Shown piece by piece: positions 15,000 through 24,767 of a DNA stretch of 32,290 nt (positions within the stretch are counted from its first letter, which is position 1; each line of letters opens with the position of its first letter). The notes under the pieces are model-generated. The model ran no database searches. It was not told the DNA's origin and saw only the letters and a program-made list of their open reading frames with translations. The stretch is taken from the NCBI GenBank assembly GCA_027314515.1, contig DAHVAR010000246.1, positions 1-32,290 of the forward strand, given 5' to 3'. Both the position numbers and the translations under genes were made by a program. The stretch comes from Actinomycetota bacterium (GTDB lineage Bacteria; Actinomycetota; Actinomycetes; Streptosporangiales; Streptosporangiaceae).

Positions 15000-16457
15000 C
15001 TACTCCGCCGGGGACAGGGCCGTCTCTCCCGGAATCACCAGCCGCTCCTGTACCTTGCTCTCGCCCTGCAGCTTGAAGAACAGGGTGTAGAGCAGTACGG
15101 CCAGGACGAAGCCGACCTCGAAGGTCAGGTCACCGAGAGCCGGGTAGTGCGTGGGCAGGAAACCCACGTAGTCCGTCTGGTTGGCGAACAGCCAGATCGA
15201 CACGCCCATCGCGATGGCCATCGCGGCGAACCCCGCCCACGAGTTGTGCCTGCGGTCGAACAGCAGCCCGTCCACCCGCTTGCCGCGCCGCAAGAACTGA
15301 TCGGCAAAGAAGACGCCCAGCCAGGGACCGATCCAGTACGCGATGACCAGCAGGAAGTTGTTGTACCTGGTGCCGGCGTCGCTGAGCCCGGACAGCGCCA
15401 GGAAGAAGCCGGCGATGCCGAAGACGATGGCGACTATTGCCCGCCGCAGCGTGAGGGGCAGCTTGATCCCGAGCGCCAGGAACGACATCGAGCCCGAGTA
15501 CACGTTCAGGGCGTTCGCGCAGATCGCACCGAGAGCGATCGCCAGCAGCGTGGCGTCCGCGATGGCGGATGGCAGGTGGCTGACGAAGCCCGCGGTGGGG
15601 TTGCCGGAGTACTTGGTCGCGCTCGTGATGGTGGCTGCGGCGGCTCCGACTACCTCAAGTACCACGCAGGAGATGAAGACGCCGAGGCCTGCCCACATGC
15701 CCGTGGCTTTCCGGTTGGTATCCCTGGGCAGGTAACGGGTGTAGTCGCTGGCGTAGGGGTTCCAGCCGGCCGCGTAGCCGAACGCCGCGCCGAAAGTGAT
15801 CAGCCAGCCGCCGGGCACCCCGGCGACGTGCGCACCCGGGTGCGATTTGCCTGCTATCACCACAGCCGCGATCAGGAACACCAGCACCAGCACGGGAAAG
15901 GACCAGCGCTCGAATGCGTGCACCAGGTTGTGCCCGAAGAACGCGACGGCTAGCTGCACCACGACGATGATCAGCAGGCACAGCTTGGTGTTCCAGCCGA
16001 GGAGCGCGTTCAGCGCGAACGCGCCGCTGACGCTGTTGACCGCGAACCAGCCGACGCCCGCGACCAGGGAGTTGACGCCGGCCGGCAGGATGTTGCCGAG
16101 CCAGCCGAAGCCGATCCTGGACAGCACCATCTGCGGCACGCCGAACAACGGGCCGCGTGCGGCCAGCGCGCCCATCGAGATCGAGCCGAGCGCGGTGCCA
16201 AGGACGATCGCGAGCGAGGCCATCCAGAACGACTGGCCGAAGTACCACACGCCGATGACGCCCACGAAGACTGTGGCGAATTCCATATTCGGCGAGACCC
16301 AGGTCCAGAACTGCTGGAGTGGCTTGCCGTGCCGCTCACTGAGCGGTATGTACTCGGCACCGCCGGGCTCGATGGTGGCGATCCTGTCGCCGTAGGTGCC
16401 TTCGCGAACATCGGCCTCGATCACCGCGGCGTCACCCGCGATTGTGGTCTCGGTCAC
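15000..16457 (-). CDS. NCS1-family cytosine/purine-type permease
   Basis: 485 residues with about twelve membrane helices. The segment WTWVSPNMEFATVFVGVIG, then LAARGPLFGVPQMVLSRIGFG, and GYAAGWNPYASDYTRYLP match the NCS1 nucleobase:cation symporters such as CodB and the PurP group. The N-terminal ~50 residues are hydrophilic. The start is GTG with AGGAAGTG overlapping it. The likely substrate is cytosine or a related base or hydantoin. CodA encoded 3.5 kb away favours cytosine, but they are not one operon and face opposite ways. blaI lies downstream on the same strand after a 236-bp gap with its own predicted promoter. Confidence 0.88.
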   Translation of the reverse strand: MTETTIAGDAAVIEADVREGTYGDRIATIEPGGAEYIPLSERHGKPLQQFWTWVSPNMEFATVFVGVIGVWYFGQSFWMASLAIVLGTALGSISMGALAARGPLFGVPQMVLSRIGFGWLGNILPAGVNSLVAGVGWFAVNSVSGAFALNALLGWNTKLCLLIIVVVQLAVAFFGHNLVHAFERWSFPVLVLVFLIAAVVIAGKSHPGAHVAGVPGGWLITFGAAFGYAAGWNPYASDYTRYLPRDTNRKATGMWAGLGVFISCVVLEVVGAAAATITSATKYSGNPTAGFVSHLPSAIADATLLAIALGAICANALNVYSGSMSFLALGIKLPLTLRRAIVAIVFGIAGFFLALSGLSDAGTRYNNFLLVIAYWIGPWLGVFFADQFLRRGKRVDGLLFDRRHNSWAGFAAMAIAMGVSIWLFANQTDYVGFLPTHYPALGDLTFEVGFVLAVLLYTLFFKLQGESKVQERLVIPGETALSPAE

Positions 16458-16507
16458 TTCCTGTACACCTCTCAGGTAGCAGCCAGCATTCAGTTATCCG
16501 GGTTTGG

Positions 16508-16522
16508 CCATGGGGAACATGG
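16508..16522. promoter_or_regulatory. Small inverted repeat upstream of the NCS1 permease
   Basis: CCATG and CATGG flank GGGAA about 50 bp upstream of the permease GTG, in the region shared with the divergent GH12 gene. It is a weak operator candidate only. Confidence 0.2.
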
Positions 16523-16648
16523 ATCAGTGTGACTCAGCATTGTTTCCAACATGTGTCACGGGTCGCCTGATTCCCGAAGGTAACGGGCGTAACGGGGTCT
16601 CGCGCTCGGCCGCGTTCGCCACCTGCGGTGCGGGGGAAAATCCCTACC

Positions 16649-17632
16649 ATGGCTGCCGGGCACGCCAAGCGCCATGACGACGGCGCTGAGCCGCGCCGAC
16701 GCCACCGGCTGGCCTCGAGGCGGCGCGACCTGATCGCTGGCGCGGCCTTCGCGGCCGTGCTGCTGTCCGCGGGGGCGGTCGCGACAGTCCGTGAGCTGAC
16801 CAACTGGCATGGCCGCGGCGCTCGCTCGGTCGCCGCCAGCCACGTGGGCAAAAACGGCGCTTCGGACCGGGCCGATCAGGCCCACGGTCGTTCGGCGACC
16901 GCGCCTGCGTCAGCGGCACCGTCCGGGCCAGCGCCTGCGCTATCCCCGCCCCCTCTGTCCCCGCCCCCTCTGTCCCCGCCCCCCGGTGACTGCACGAGGC
17001 CGCAGTTCGCGACGTCGAAGCCGACGGCCGGCTGGAGCGACGGCACCTATTACCTGGACAACAACATGTGGAACGCCGGCCGCTACAGCGTGACGCAGAC
17101 GCTCTACGCATGCTCGTACCGCAACTGGTTCGTGGTCGCCGACATGAACAACGGCCGCGGCGACGGCGTCGTGAAGACCTACCCCGACGTCCAGCGGAAC
17201 TTCAGCGAACCCGCGATCAGTTCGTTCCGCTCGATCTCAAGCACGTTCGCCGAGACTGGACCGGGCACCGGGATCTACGAGGACGCCTACGACATCTGGA
17301 TCAACGGCGTCGCCCGCTCCGGCTCGACCGAGATCATGATCTGGACGAACACCGTCCATCAGGTCCCGTCCGGCTCGGTCCGGGCGAGCGCCACCATCGG
17401 CGGGCGAGCCTTTCAGGTGTGGCGGAGCGGCCACTACATCGCCTTCGTGGCGGACGTGAACTTCTCCGCCGGAACCCTGAACTTGCTTCAGTTCCTTGAC
17501 TGGGTCATGGCACGAGGCTGGATAGCCGGCCGCTCCACGCTCGGCCAGATCGACTACGGCGCCGAGATGGTGTCGACCGGCAACGGGCCGGCGACGTTCA
17601 GCTTCACCAATTTCTCCATCAAGACCAGCTGA
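16649..17632 (+). CDS. Membrane-anchored or secreted GH12-family glycoside hydrolase
   Basis: 327 residues from ATG 16649, which has GGGGGA upstream; the longer GTG frame adds seven residues. An Arg-rich N-terminus precedes a hydrophobic helix at ~28-47 (a signal-anchor or uncleaved signal). A Ser/Pro/Ala linker with three LSPPP units runs from ~85 to 112. The catalytic domain from ~115 shows GH12 landmarks: NNMWN, VVADMNNGRGDGVVKTYPD, the nucleophile E228 in EIMIWTN, and the acid/base E306 in YGAEMVSTGNG. GH12 enzymes cleave beta-1,4-glucan or xyloglucan. The Cys at ~115 and ~155 could pair. Plant-polysaccharide attack outside the cell is likely. Confidence 0.85.
   Translation: MAAGHAKRHDDGAEPRRRHRLASRRRDLIAGAAFAAVLLSAGAVATVRELTNWHGRGARSVAASHVGKNGASDRADQAHGRSATAPASAAPSGPAPALSPPPLSPPPLSPPPGDCTRPQFATSKPTAGWSDGTYYLDNNMWNAGRYSVTQTLYACSYRNWFVVADMNNGRGDGVVKTYPDVQRNFSEPAISSFRSISSTFAETGPGTGIYEDAYDIWINGVARSGSTEIMIWTNTVHQVPSGSVRASATIGGRAFQVWRSGHYIAFVADVNFSAGTLNLLQFLDWVMARGWIAGRSTLGQIDYGAEMVSTGNGPATFSFTNFSIKTS
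16953..16982. repeat. 15-bp in-frame tandem repeat in the GH12 linker
   Basis: CTCTGTCCCCGCCCC occurs twice exactly and is preceded by a partial copy, encoding the LSPPP linker units. Confidence 0.75.
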
Positions 17633-17708
17633 CCGCGTCCTGCACCTGCGAGCGCCGCAGCCGTTAGTCCCGGACGGACATCCAGCCCTCGTCACAGCGG
17701 AGAAGGTG

Positions 17709-18566
17709 CTAGCGCGGGCCCTCCTCGGAAGGGGCGCCGGCGACTATGTCCCGCAACCGATTCCAGCGCTGATGGTAGCGCGGGCCGTACCTGCTGGCCG
17801 CGCGCGCCGCGCGCCGCGGCCGGCTGGCGTAGCGGCGCGTAGCCCACCACGACCCGGGCTTAGCCAGCCTCACCGCACCGACGAGCGCGACCACGCCGAT
17901 CATGATGCCGACGACGCCGGTGGTTATCTTGCCCTTGAGCAGGCACACCAGACTCAGCACCAGACTTGCGGTGAGGGCGGCGGCCGAGGACCACCAGGCG
18001 GCCGTGCCGAAGCGGCCCGACAGGAAGCTCGCTCCCCCAATCAGCGCGCCGGTCACCGCCAGGACGCAGAAGATAGCATCGACCGACTTCCGGCCCTCCT
18101 CTGCCCAGTACACGTCCTCCAGATGGAGCCATAGCGCGAACTCGTCCATGGTCAGGCTGACGCCCACTCCGAAGATGGCCGCCGCGGCATCCAATGCGGC
18201 ACCGCGGGGCGTCGCGGACACCAGGGCGATTCCACTGCCGATCATGATCACTATGCCGAAGACCTGATGGTGGACGTGCACTCCATAGATACGGAAGTTG
18301 CCAAGCCCAGCGCGAGCGCCGCGCCCGGACCGGATCAGCCGCGTCACGCTCCGCGTGATGAGAAAAGTGACCAGTATGGCGATAAACATCCACATCATCG
18401 GCGCCAGCGAAGCGCCGCGCGTATCGACCGTGATCCGGATCCCCGGCACGGCCGACCGCGCGGCAACGCCGGCGACGACTGACACGATGCCCTCCCGAGT
18501 AGGCCAGATGCCGGCCAGCACCACTGCTGAACGGCCGGCAGTCACTGTGGGTATCGCTGCCAGCAT
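17709..18566 (-). CDS. Conserved actinobacterial integral membrane protein
   Basis: 285 residues by the longest frame. An internal ATG at 18398, just before the first hydrophobic helix (MWMFIAILVTFLITR), may be the true start. The conserved block IYGVHVHHQVFGI followed by LTMDEFALWLHLEDVYWAEEGRKS is familiar from uncharacterised actinobacterial membrane proteins. Its His and acidic residues at membrane edges suggest a metal or lipid-headgroup site. About six helices are present and the C-terminus is Arg-rich. It lies downstream of ilvD on the same strand after 92 bp and could be read through from it. Function unknown. Confidence 0.7.
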   Translation of the reverse strand: MLAAIPTVTAGRSAVVLAGIWPTREGIVSVVAGVAARSAVPGIRITVDTRGASLAPMMWMFIAILVTFLITRSVTRLIRSGRGARAGLGNFRIYGVHVHHQVFGIVIMIGSGIALVSATPRGAALDAAAAIFGVGVSLTMDEFALWLHLEDVYWAEEGRKSVDAIFCVLAVTGALIGGASFLSGRFGTAAWWSSAAALTASLVLSLVCLLKGKITTGVVGIMIGVVALVGAVRLAKPGSWWATRRYASRPRRAARAASRYGPRYHQRWNRLRDIVAGAPSEEGPR

Positions 18567-18658
18567 GCCCTGGCCGGGTTCAGGCCACCCACCGGGCCGG
18601 TCGTCGGCCGCTCACCGCCGAAGGCGCTTCTCAACCGGGCGAAGGCGCTGGCCCCGCC

Positions 18659-20368
18659 TCAGCTTGCCGGAACCGTGCACACGGCGCCGCGATCCGCGCC
18701 GGACACCAGCGCGGCGTACTTGGCCAGCGCGCCGGTCGTGTAGTTCGGCGCGGGGCGCTTCCAGTCAGCTCGCCGCTGCTGCAGTTCGGGCTCGTCGACC
18801 AGCAGGTCAAGTCGCCGCTCCACGACGTCGAGCACGATCGGGTCGCCGTCAGCAACCAGCGCGATAGGACCGCCTTCCCATGCTTCCGGGGCGACGTGGG
18901 CCACGCAGGCGCCGAACGTCGCGCCGGAAAACCGGCCGTCGGTCAGCAGCGCCACGTCCTTGCCAAGCCCGGCGCCCTTGATCGCCGCGGTCACTGCCAG
19001 CATTTCCCGCATGCCAGGGCCGCCCTTGGGGCCCTCGTACCGGATGACCAGGACGTCGCCCTTGCTGACCCGGCCCGCGGTAACGGCCGCGAAGCAATCT
19101 TCCTCGCGCTCGAACACCCGGGCGGTGCCGGTGAACCGCAGTGCCTCGATGCCGGGAGTCTTCACGACCGCGCCGTTCGGGGCCAGCGACCCCCGTAGCA
19201 CGGCCAGCCCGCCGTCCGCCTTGAACGGGTCCTTGACCGGCCGGACGATTTTCCCGTCCGGCTCGAACGCGTCGGCTACGTTCTCGCCAAGCGTCTTACC
19301 GTTCACCGTGAGCGCGTCGCCGTCGATGAGCCCGGCCGACAGCAGCTCCTTAAGGATCACCGGAACGCCGCCTGCCTGGTCGAGCTCGCTCATGATGTAA
19401 AGGCCCGATGGCCGCATGGACGCGATCACCGGCGTGCGGCGGCTGACCTCGTCGAAGTCATCCAGGGTCAGCTCGACGCCCGCTTCGCGGGCTATCGCCA
19501 GCAGGTGCAGTACCGCATTCGTGGACCCGGCGGTAGCCATCACCACGGTGGCGGCGTTCAGGAACGCGGCCCGCGTCATGATCTGCCGCGGTCGCAGCCC
19601 GGCCGCCAGGGCGCGCACTACCGCCTCGCCGGTGCGCCGGGCCAGATCGGTGCGTTCGGCAGAGACGGCCGGCGCGCAGGCCTCACCGGGCAGCGTCATG
19701 CCGAGTGCCTCGGCGCATGCCGACATCGTGTTCGCCGTGTACATTCCCGCGCACGAACCGGCCCCCGGGCACGCGGCGCGCTCGACGGCGAGCAGGCCGG
19801 CGTCCGACATGGTGCCAGCCGCGTGCTCGCCGACGGCCTCGAACACGTCCTGGATCGTCAGCGGCTTGCCGTGCGCCCAGCCCGGCAGGATGGTGCCGCC
19901 GTACAGGAAGGCGGCCGGGATGTCCAGCCGCGCGCAGGCCATCAGCATGCCCGGCAGCGACTTGTCGCAGCCGGCGATCGTGACCATCGCGTCGAACTGC
20001 TCGGCGTTCACCATCAGCTCGACCGAGTCGGCAATGACCTCACGGCTGACCAGCGAGGCCTTCATGCCCTCGCTGCCCATCGAGATGCCGTCGGACACCG
20101 CGATGGTGCCGAACTCCAGCGGCACCGCGCCAGCCTGGCGCACGCCCTCCTTAGCCGCCGCGGCGAGCCCGTTGAGGTGGACGTTGCAGGGCGTCACCTC
20201 GTTCCAGGACGAGGCCACCGCGACCTGCGGCCGCTGCAAGTCGTCCTCGGACAGGCCGACCGCCCGCAGCATGGCCCTGGCGGCAGCGCGGGACGGGCCG
20301 GTGGTGAGCGGGCCGGACCGCGGCCGGGGCAGGTTGGCCCGCTGAGCGGGTTGGGAAGGGTAATTCAT
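18659..20368 (-). CDS. ilvD: Dihydroxy-acid dehydratase
   Basis: 569 residues, full length. It dehydrates 2,3-dihydroxy-isovalerate and -methylvalerate to the 2-keto acids of valine and isoleucine. The iron-sulphur cysteines are in [15 protein letters not shown] and [29 protein letters not shown] near the C-terminus is also typical. Its ATG overlaps the cimA stop by one base (TGATG), so it is translationally coupled as the last biosynthetic gene of the operon. Confidence 0.97.
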   Translation of the reverse strand: MNYPSQPAQRANLPRPRSGPLTTGPSRAAARAMLRAVGLSEDDLQRPQVAVASSWNEVTPCNVHLNGLAAAAKEGVRQAGAVPLEFGTIAVSDGISMGSEGMKASLVSREVIADSVELMVNAEQFDAMVTIAGCDKSLPGMLMACARLDIPAAFLYGGTILPGWAHGKPLTIQDVFEAVGEHAAGTMSDAGLLAVERAACPGAGSCAGMYTANTMSACAEALGMTLPGEACAPAVSAERTDLARRTGEAVVRALAAGLRPRQIMTRAAFLNAATVVMATAGSTNAVLHLLAIAREAGVELTLDDFDEVSRRTPVIASMRPSGLYIMSELDQAGGVPVILKELLSAGLIDGDALTVNGKTLGENVADAFEPDGKIVRPVKDPFKADGGLAVLRGSLAPNGAVVKTPGIEALRFTGTARVFEREEDCFAAVTAGRVSKGDVLVIRYEGPKGGPGMREMLAVTAAIKGAGLGKDVALLTDGRFSGATFGACVAHVAPEAWEGGPIALVADGDPIVLDVVERRLDLLVDEPELQQRRADWKRPAPNYTTGALAKYAALVSGADRGAVCTVPAS

Positions 20369-22056
20369 CAGACAGCCTCCGAGTGCGATAGTTGGTCCTC
20401 CGGGAGCGGCTCAGCGCCGGCCCGCAGCAAGCCGTAGGCCACCCCATCGGTCAGCGCCTCCCAGGACGCGGTCACGATGTCGTCGGAAACGCCGACCGTG
20501 GTCCACTCGCCGCCGCCGTCCGCAGAGGTCAGCATCACCCTGGTAACCGCGCTGGTGGCGGCCCGGCCATCGAGGATCCTGACCTTGTAGTCGATCAGGT
20601 GAATCCCGGCCAGCTCCGGATACACCTCAGACAGCGCGCGGCGCAGCGCCTGGTCGAGCGCGTGCACAGGTCCGACGCCCTCGCCGACCGCCACCATGCG
20701 GTCGCTGCCGAGCCGCAGCCGGACGATCGCCTCGCTGCGGTCGGCCTCGTGCTGGCCCGTGGGGACGACCCCGCGGAACCCCCCGCTCACCCGCTCGATG
20801 ACGACACGGTAGCCCTCAAGCTCGAACCAGGCTGGCAGAACCCCCGCACTCCGGCGGACCAGCAGCTCGAACGAGGCGTCGGCTGCCTCGAAGGCGTAGC
20901 CCCGGTGCTCGGCTTCCTTGATCCGCTCGAGTACCCGCCCGGCCAGGCCCGGATCGGCTGACAGGTCGAGCCCGAGCTCAGCGGCCTTGGCCAGCACGTT
21001 GCTCCGTCCGGCGAGTTCGCTGACGAGCACCTGCGCCCTGTTCCCGACGGTAGCGGGGTCGACGTGCGAGTACGCGTCCGGCCGCCGCGCGATCGCGGAC
21101 GCGTGCAAGCCGGCCTTGGTGGCGAAGGCAGCCGCCCCGACGTACGGCTGGCGGGCCTCGAACGGCAGGTTGGCTACCTCCGCGATGGTCCGCGCGGTCG
21201 TCGCGAGCGCGGCCAGCCGGCCGTCGGGCAGCAGCGAGTGGCCGCGCTTGAGCTCCAGGTTGGCGATGACCGAGAACAGGTCGGCGTTGCCGCACCGCTC
21301 GCCGTAGCCGTTCGCCGCGCCCTGCACGTGCAGGCTGCCGGCCGCAACCGCGACCACGGAGTTGGCCACCGCGCACGAGGCGTCGTTGTGGAAGTGCACG
21401 CCGACTGCCGTCCGGGAGCGGTCCGCCACCTCTGCCACGATCCGGGCCACGTCATCGGGCAGCGTCCCGCCGTTGGTGTCGCAGAGCACCAGGGTGTCAG
21501 CCCCGGCGTCGGCGGCAGCGGCCAGGACCTCCAGCGCATATCCCCGGTCGGCGCGGTAGCCGTCGAAGAAATGCTCGGCGTCGAAGACCACCCGCCGGCC
21601 GGCCGCCGCCATGTAGGCCACCGAATCGGCGACCATCGCCAGGTTCTCCGCCCGGCTGGTCCGCAGCGCCTCGTCCACGTGCAGCGTCCACGACTTGCCG
21701 ACCAGCGTCACGATCGGGGTTTCCGCGGCCAGCAGGGCCGCCAGCGACGCATCGTCCGCCACGTGGCGCCCCGGCAGCCTGGTCGCGCCGAACGCGGCCA
21801 GCGTCGCGCTGGTGAACTCCATCCGCTTGGCGCGCTCGAAGAACTCGGCGTCCTTCGGGTTGGAGCCCGGCCAGCCGCCCTCGATCACGTCCACGCCGAG
21901 CGCGTCCAGTGCCAGCGCCACCCGCATCTTGTCGGCCACCGTGAGGTCGAGCCCGACCTGCTGCGAGCCATCCCGCAGCGTCGTGTCATAGATCTCGACC
22001 TTCGGCGCGGCCGGTACCCCGGCGACCGGCTGGCCGGCGCCGCGCCCTGCACTCAC
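20368..22056 (-). CDS. cimA: (R)-citramalate synthase
   Basis: 562 residues. [12 protein letters not shown] at the N-terminus and [17 protein letters not shown] are diagnostic of CimA rather than 2-isopropylmalate synthase. [14 protein letters not shown] supplies metal-binding His residues, and the C-terminal LeuA-type allosteric domain is present from ~430. It condenses pyruvate and acetyl-CoA to citramalate, the entry to threonine-independent isoleucine synthesis. I chose GTG at 22056: it overlaps the leuB stop (GTGA) and has GGAGGAG six bases upstream. A longer frame to 22095 adds 13 unlikely residues. LeuCD and LeuB in the same cluster are expected to process citramalate further. Confidence 0.93.
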   Translation of the reverse strand: MSAGRGAGQPVAGVPAAPKVEIYDTTLRDGSQQVGLDLTVADKMRVALALDALGVDVIEGGWPGSNPKDAEFFERAKRMEFTSATLAAFGATRLPGRHVADDASLAALLAAETPIVTLVGKSWTLHVDEALRTSRAENLAMVADSVAYMAAAGRRVVFDAEHFFDGYRADRGYALEVLAAAADAGADTLVLCDTNGGTLPDDVARIVAEVADRSRTAVGVHFHNDASCAVANSVVAVAAGSLHVQGAANGYGERCGNADLFSVIANLELKRGHSLLPDGRLAALATTARTIAEVANLPFEARQPYVGAAAFATKAGLHASAIARRPDAYSHVDPATVGNRAQVLVSELAGRSNVLAKAAELGLDLSADPGLAGRVLERIKEAEHRGYAFEAADASFELLVRRSAGVLPAWFELEGYRVVIERVSGGFRGVVPTGQHEADRSEAIVRLRLGSDRMVAVGEGVGPVHALDQALRRALSEVYPELAGIHLIDYKVRILDGRAATSAVTRVMLTSADGGGEWTTVGVSDDIVTASWEALTDGVAYGLLRAGAEPLPEDQLSHSEAV

Positions 22057-23168
22057 CTGGCTCCTCCGAGCTCGGCAAGCAGTTGCTCCCGCCATAGCGC
22101 CGTGCTGGCCGGCACCCCGGCCGCCAGTACCGCGCTCACCGCGGCGTCCAGTTCGGCCGCCGCCGCTTCCTCACCCAGGTGCGACAGCATCAAGCCGGCC
22201 GACAGCACGGCACCCGCCGGGTTGGCCAGGCCCAGGCCGGCGATGTCCGGCGCCGATCCGTGAACGGGCTCGAAGATCGACGGACCGGTGCGGTCAGGGT
22301 TCAGGTTGCCGCTCGGCGCGTAGCCAAGGCCGCCGGTCAGCGCCGCGCCGAGGTCGGAGATGATGTCGCCGAACAGGTTGTCGGTGACGATCACGTCGAA
22401 GCGCTTCGGGTCGTCCACCATCCACAGGCAGGCGGCGTCGACGTGCGCGTAGCTGAGCTCGACGCCGTCCTCGGCCGCCACTTCACGGGCGATCCGGAAC
22501 CACAGGTCACCAGCGTGCGTGAGCACGTTCGTCTTGTGCACCAGGGTGAGCCGCCCGGACCGGGAGGCCGCGAGCCGGGAAGCGTAGCGCACGCAGCGCC
22601 GAACGCCCGCCCGGGTGTTCAGCGACTCCTCGGTCGCCACCTCGAACTCCGTACCCCGGTGCACGCTGCCGCCGGCCCCCGCGTACAGGCCCTCGGTGTT
22701 CTCCCGCACGATGACGAAGTCCAGGTCGGACAGCTCGTGCTTGCCGACCGCGCCGCCCACGCCCGCCCGGAGCTTGGACGGCCGCAGGTTGACATACAGG
22801 TCGAGCTCGAACCGGAGGCGCAGCAGCAGCCCGCGCTCGAGCACGCCCGGCGGCACCTCCGGAGTGCCGACCGCGCCGAGCAGGATGGCATCGGACTTGC
22901 GCAGTTCCTCTAGCGTCGCGTCGGGCAGCACCTCGCCGGTCTGCAGGTAGTGCTTGCCGCCGAGGTGGCAGCTGCGCCAGTCGACGTGGAAGTCATGCCG
23001 GGCCGCGACCGCGTCGACGCAGGCTCGCGCCACGTCGGTCACCTCCGGCCCGACGCCGTCACCGGGCAGGTGGGTGATGACGTGCGTCCGCGCCGGGTGC
23101 GACGCGTGCTTCCCGTCGGCGTGACTCCCCTCGGGAGCTACCTCGCCTGGAGTTACCTCACCGGCCAT
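22053..23168 (-). CDS. leuB: 3-isopropylmalate dehydrogenase
   Basis: 371 residues. THLPGDGVGPEV at the N-terminus, LYVNLRPSKL, VIVRENTEGLYAG and DNLFGDIISDLGAAL are isocitrate/isopropylmalate dehydrogenase signatures, the last carrying the metal-binding Asp residues. It oxidises 3-isopropylmalate for leucine. Beside cimA it should also oxidise 3-methylmalate for isoleucine. ATG at 23168 overlaps the ilvC stop by one base (TAATG). The N-terminal ~25 residues before the Rossmann start are unusually long and low-complexity (Glu/Gly/His/Pro-rich). Confidence 0.94.
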   Translation of the reverse strand: MAGEVTPGEVAPEGSHADGKHASHPARTHVITHLPGDGVGPEVTDVARACVDAVAARHDFHVDWRSCHLGGKHYLQTGEVLPDATLEELRKSDAILLGAVGTPEVPPGVLERGLLLRLRFELDLYVNLRPSKLRAGVGGAVGKHELSDLDFVIVRENTEGLYAGAGGSVHRGTEFEVATEESLNTRAGVRRCVRYASRLAASRSGRLTLVHKTNVLTHAGDLWFRIAREVAAEDGVELSYAHVDAACLWMVDDPKRFDVIVTDNLFGDIISDLGAALTGGLGYAPSGNLNPDRTGPSIFEPVHGSAPDIAGLGLANPAGAVLSAGLMLSHLGEEAAAAELDAAVSAVLAAGVPASTALWREQLLAELGGAR

Positions 23169-24181
23169 TACTCGTCCATCTCCTTCGCGGCGGAGTTGAG
23201 CCACCTCATCATCTTGCGCAGTGGCCTGCCGACCTGCTCGATCTGGTGCGCCCTTGCCTCATCCCGCAGCTTGGCGAAGTTCGGCCTGCCCGCGTCATCC
23301 TCGGCCACCCATTCGCGGGCGAACTCGCCAGCCTGAATGTCGGCCAGCAACTGGGCCATCGCCTGCTTCGTCGCATCCCCGATCACCTTCGGGCCGCGGG
23401 TGAGGTCCCCGTACTCGGCGGTGTCGCTGACCGAGTAGCGCATCCACGACTCGCCGCCCTCGTACATGAGGTCGACGATGAGCTTCAGCTCGTGCAGGCA
23501 CTCGAAGTAGGCGACCTCCGGCTGGTAGCCAGCGTTCACCAGAGTCTCGAAGCCCGCGTTGACCAGGGCGGTCACTCCGCCGCACAGCACCGCCTGCTCG
23601 CCGAACAGGTCGCTCTCGGTCTCCTCCTGGAACGTGGTGACCAGCGCGCCGGCCTTCGTCCCGCCGATCGCGGCGGCATACGACTTGGCCAGTTCCCAGG
23701 CATTGCCGGTGGCGTCCTGCGCGACCGCCACCAGCACCGGGGTGCCATGCCCCTCCTCGTACTGCCGCCGGACCAGGTGGCCGGGCGCCTTCGGCGCGAC
23801 CATCGCCACGTCCACAGTGCCGGGCGCGGTGATGTAACCGAAGTGGATGTTGAACCCGTGCGCGAAGAACAGCGCGTCGCCCGGCCGCAGGTTCGGCTCG
23901 ATCGCCTCGGCGAACAGCTTGCGCTGGGTGGTATCCGGGGTGAGCACCATGATGACGTCGGCCCACGCGCTGGCTGCCTCGGGCGTGGTCACCTCCAGCC
24001 CGGCGGCCTCGGCGCGCTGGCGCGAGCGGGAGCCCTCGGGCAGCCCGACCCGCACGTCGCAGCCGGAGTCGCGCAGGCTGAGAGCGTGCGCGTGGCCCTG
24101 CGAGCCGTAGCCGAGCACGGCGATCTTGCGGGCCTGGATCAGGCCGAGGTCCGCGTCGGTGTCGTAGTAAACGGTGGCCAT
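23168..24181 (-). CDS. ilvC: Ketol-acid reductoisomerase (NADP+), class I
   Basis: 337 residues, the normal length of the short class. [19 protein letters not shown] is the nucleotide-binding loop, followed by GLPEGSRSR, whose Arg/Ser residues favour [24 protein letters not shown] carries the conserved proton relay, and the C-terminal knotted domain includes SDTAEYGDL. It converts acetolactate and acetohydroxybutyrate to dihydroxy acids. ATG at 24181 is the family start; the open frame upstream is only the ilvN-ilvC spacer. Confidence 0.96.
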   Translation of the reverse strand: MATVYYDTDADLGLIQARKIAVLGYGSQGHAHALSLRDSGCDVRVGLPEGSRSRQRAEAAGLEVTTPEAASAWADVIMVLTPDTTQRKLFAEAIEPNLRPGDALFFAHGFNIHFGYITAPGTVDVAMVAPKAPGHLVRRQYEEGHGTPVLVAVAQDATGNAWELAKSYAAAIGGTKAGALVTTFQEETESDLFGEQAVLCGGVTALVNAGFETLVNAGYQPEVAYFECLHELKLIVDLMYEGGESWMRYSVSDTAEYGDLTRGPKVIGDATKQAMAQLLADIQAGEFAREWVAEDDAGRPNFAKLRDEARAHQIEQVGRPLRKMMRWLNSAAKEMDE

Positions 24182-24224
24182 GGTGAGGCGTCCTCTCGAA
24201 AATCTTCCGGGCGGGAACGGGGAT

Positions 24225-24767
24225 TCAGGCGGCAGTGTCAGCTGGCTCGGGAACTGCGGTGAGGGCCGGCCCGTCATCGGTGATCACGCCGGCGCCGCGC
24301 GCCAGCGCGATACGTCCGGTGCGGACCAGCTCGCACGTGCCGTAGGAGTCGAGCATCGCCAGCAGCGCGTCCAGCTTGGCCGGGCTGCTCACTGCCTCGA
24401 GCACCAGGGTGGTCGGGCTCATGTCAACGACGCTGGCGCCGAACACGCCGGCCACCTCGAGTAGCTGACCGCGCACCGCGGGATCGACCCGGACCTTGAT
24501 CAGGGCGAGCTCGCGCTCCACCGCGGCGCCGTCGGACAACTCGACGACCTTGAGCACCCGGACTAGCTTCTCCAGCTGCTTGCAGACCTGGTCGACCGGG
24601 GTCGACGCGCCGTCCACGACGATCGTGAACCGGCTGACCCGCTCATCTTGCGTCGGGCCTACCGCGAGTGAGGAGATGTTGAACGCGCGCCGGGAGAACA
24701 GGCCGGCAATGTGCGACAGAACTCCGGGCTTGTTCTCCGCCAGCACCGCCAGCGTGTGCGTGCTCAT
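24225..24767 (-). CDS. ilvN: Acetolactate synthase small (regulatory) subunit
   Basis: 180 residues. The N-terminal ACT domain ([33 protein letters not shown]) binds valine for feedback control, and the C-terminal half ([29 protein letters not shown]) is the second regulatory domain. ATG at 24767 overlaps the ilvB stop in TGATG. The longer open frame upstream is antisense to nothing useful and lies inside ilvB. Confidence 0.95.
   Translation of the reverse strand: MSTHTLAVLAENKPGVLSHIAGLFSRRAFNISSLAVGPTQDERVSRFTIVVDGASTPVDQVCKQLEKLVRVLKVVELSDGAAVERELALIKVRVDPAVRGQLLEVAGVFGASVVDMSPTTLVLEAVSSPAKLDALLAMLDSYGTCELVRTGRIALARGAGVITDDGPALTAVPEPADTAA

Noticed and set aside
10979-16457. codA and the NCS1 permease as a codBA operon
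   Set aside because: They are on opposite strands with dedA, blaI and the M56 gene between; only functional relation is plausible.
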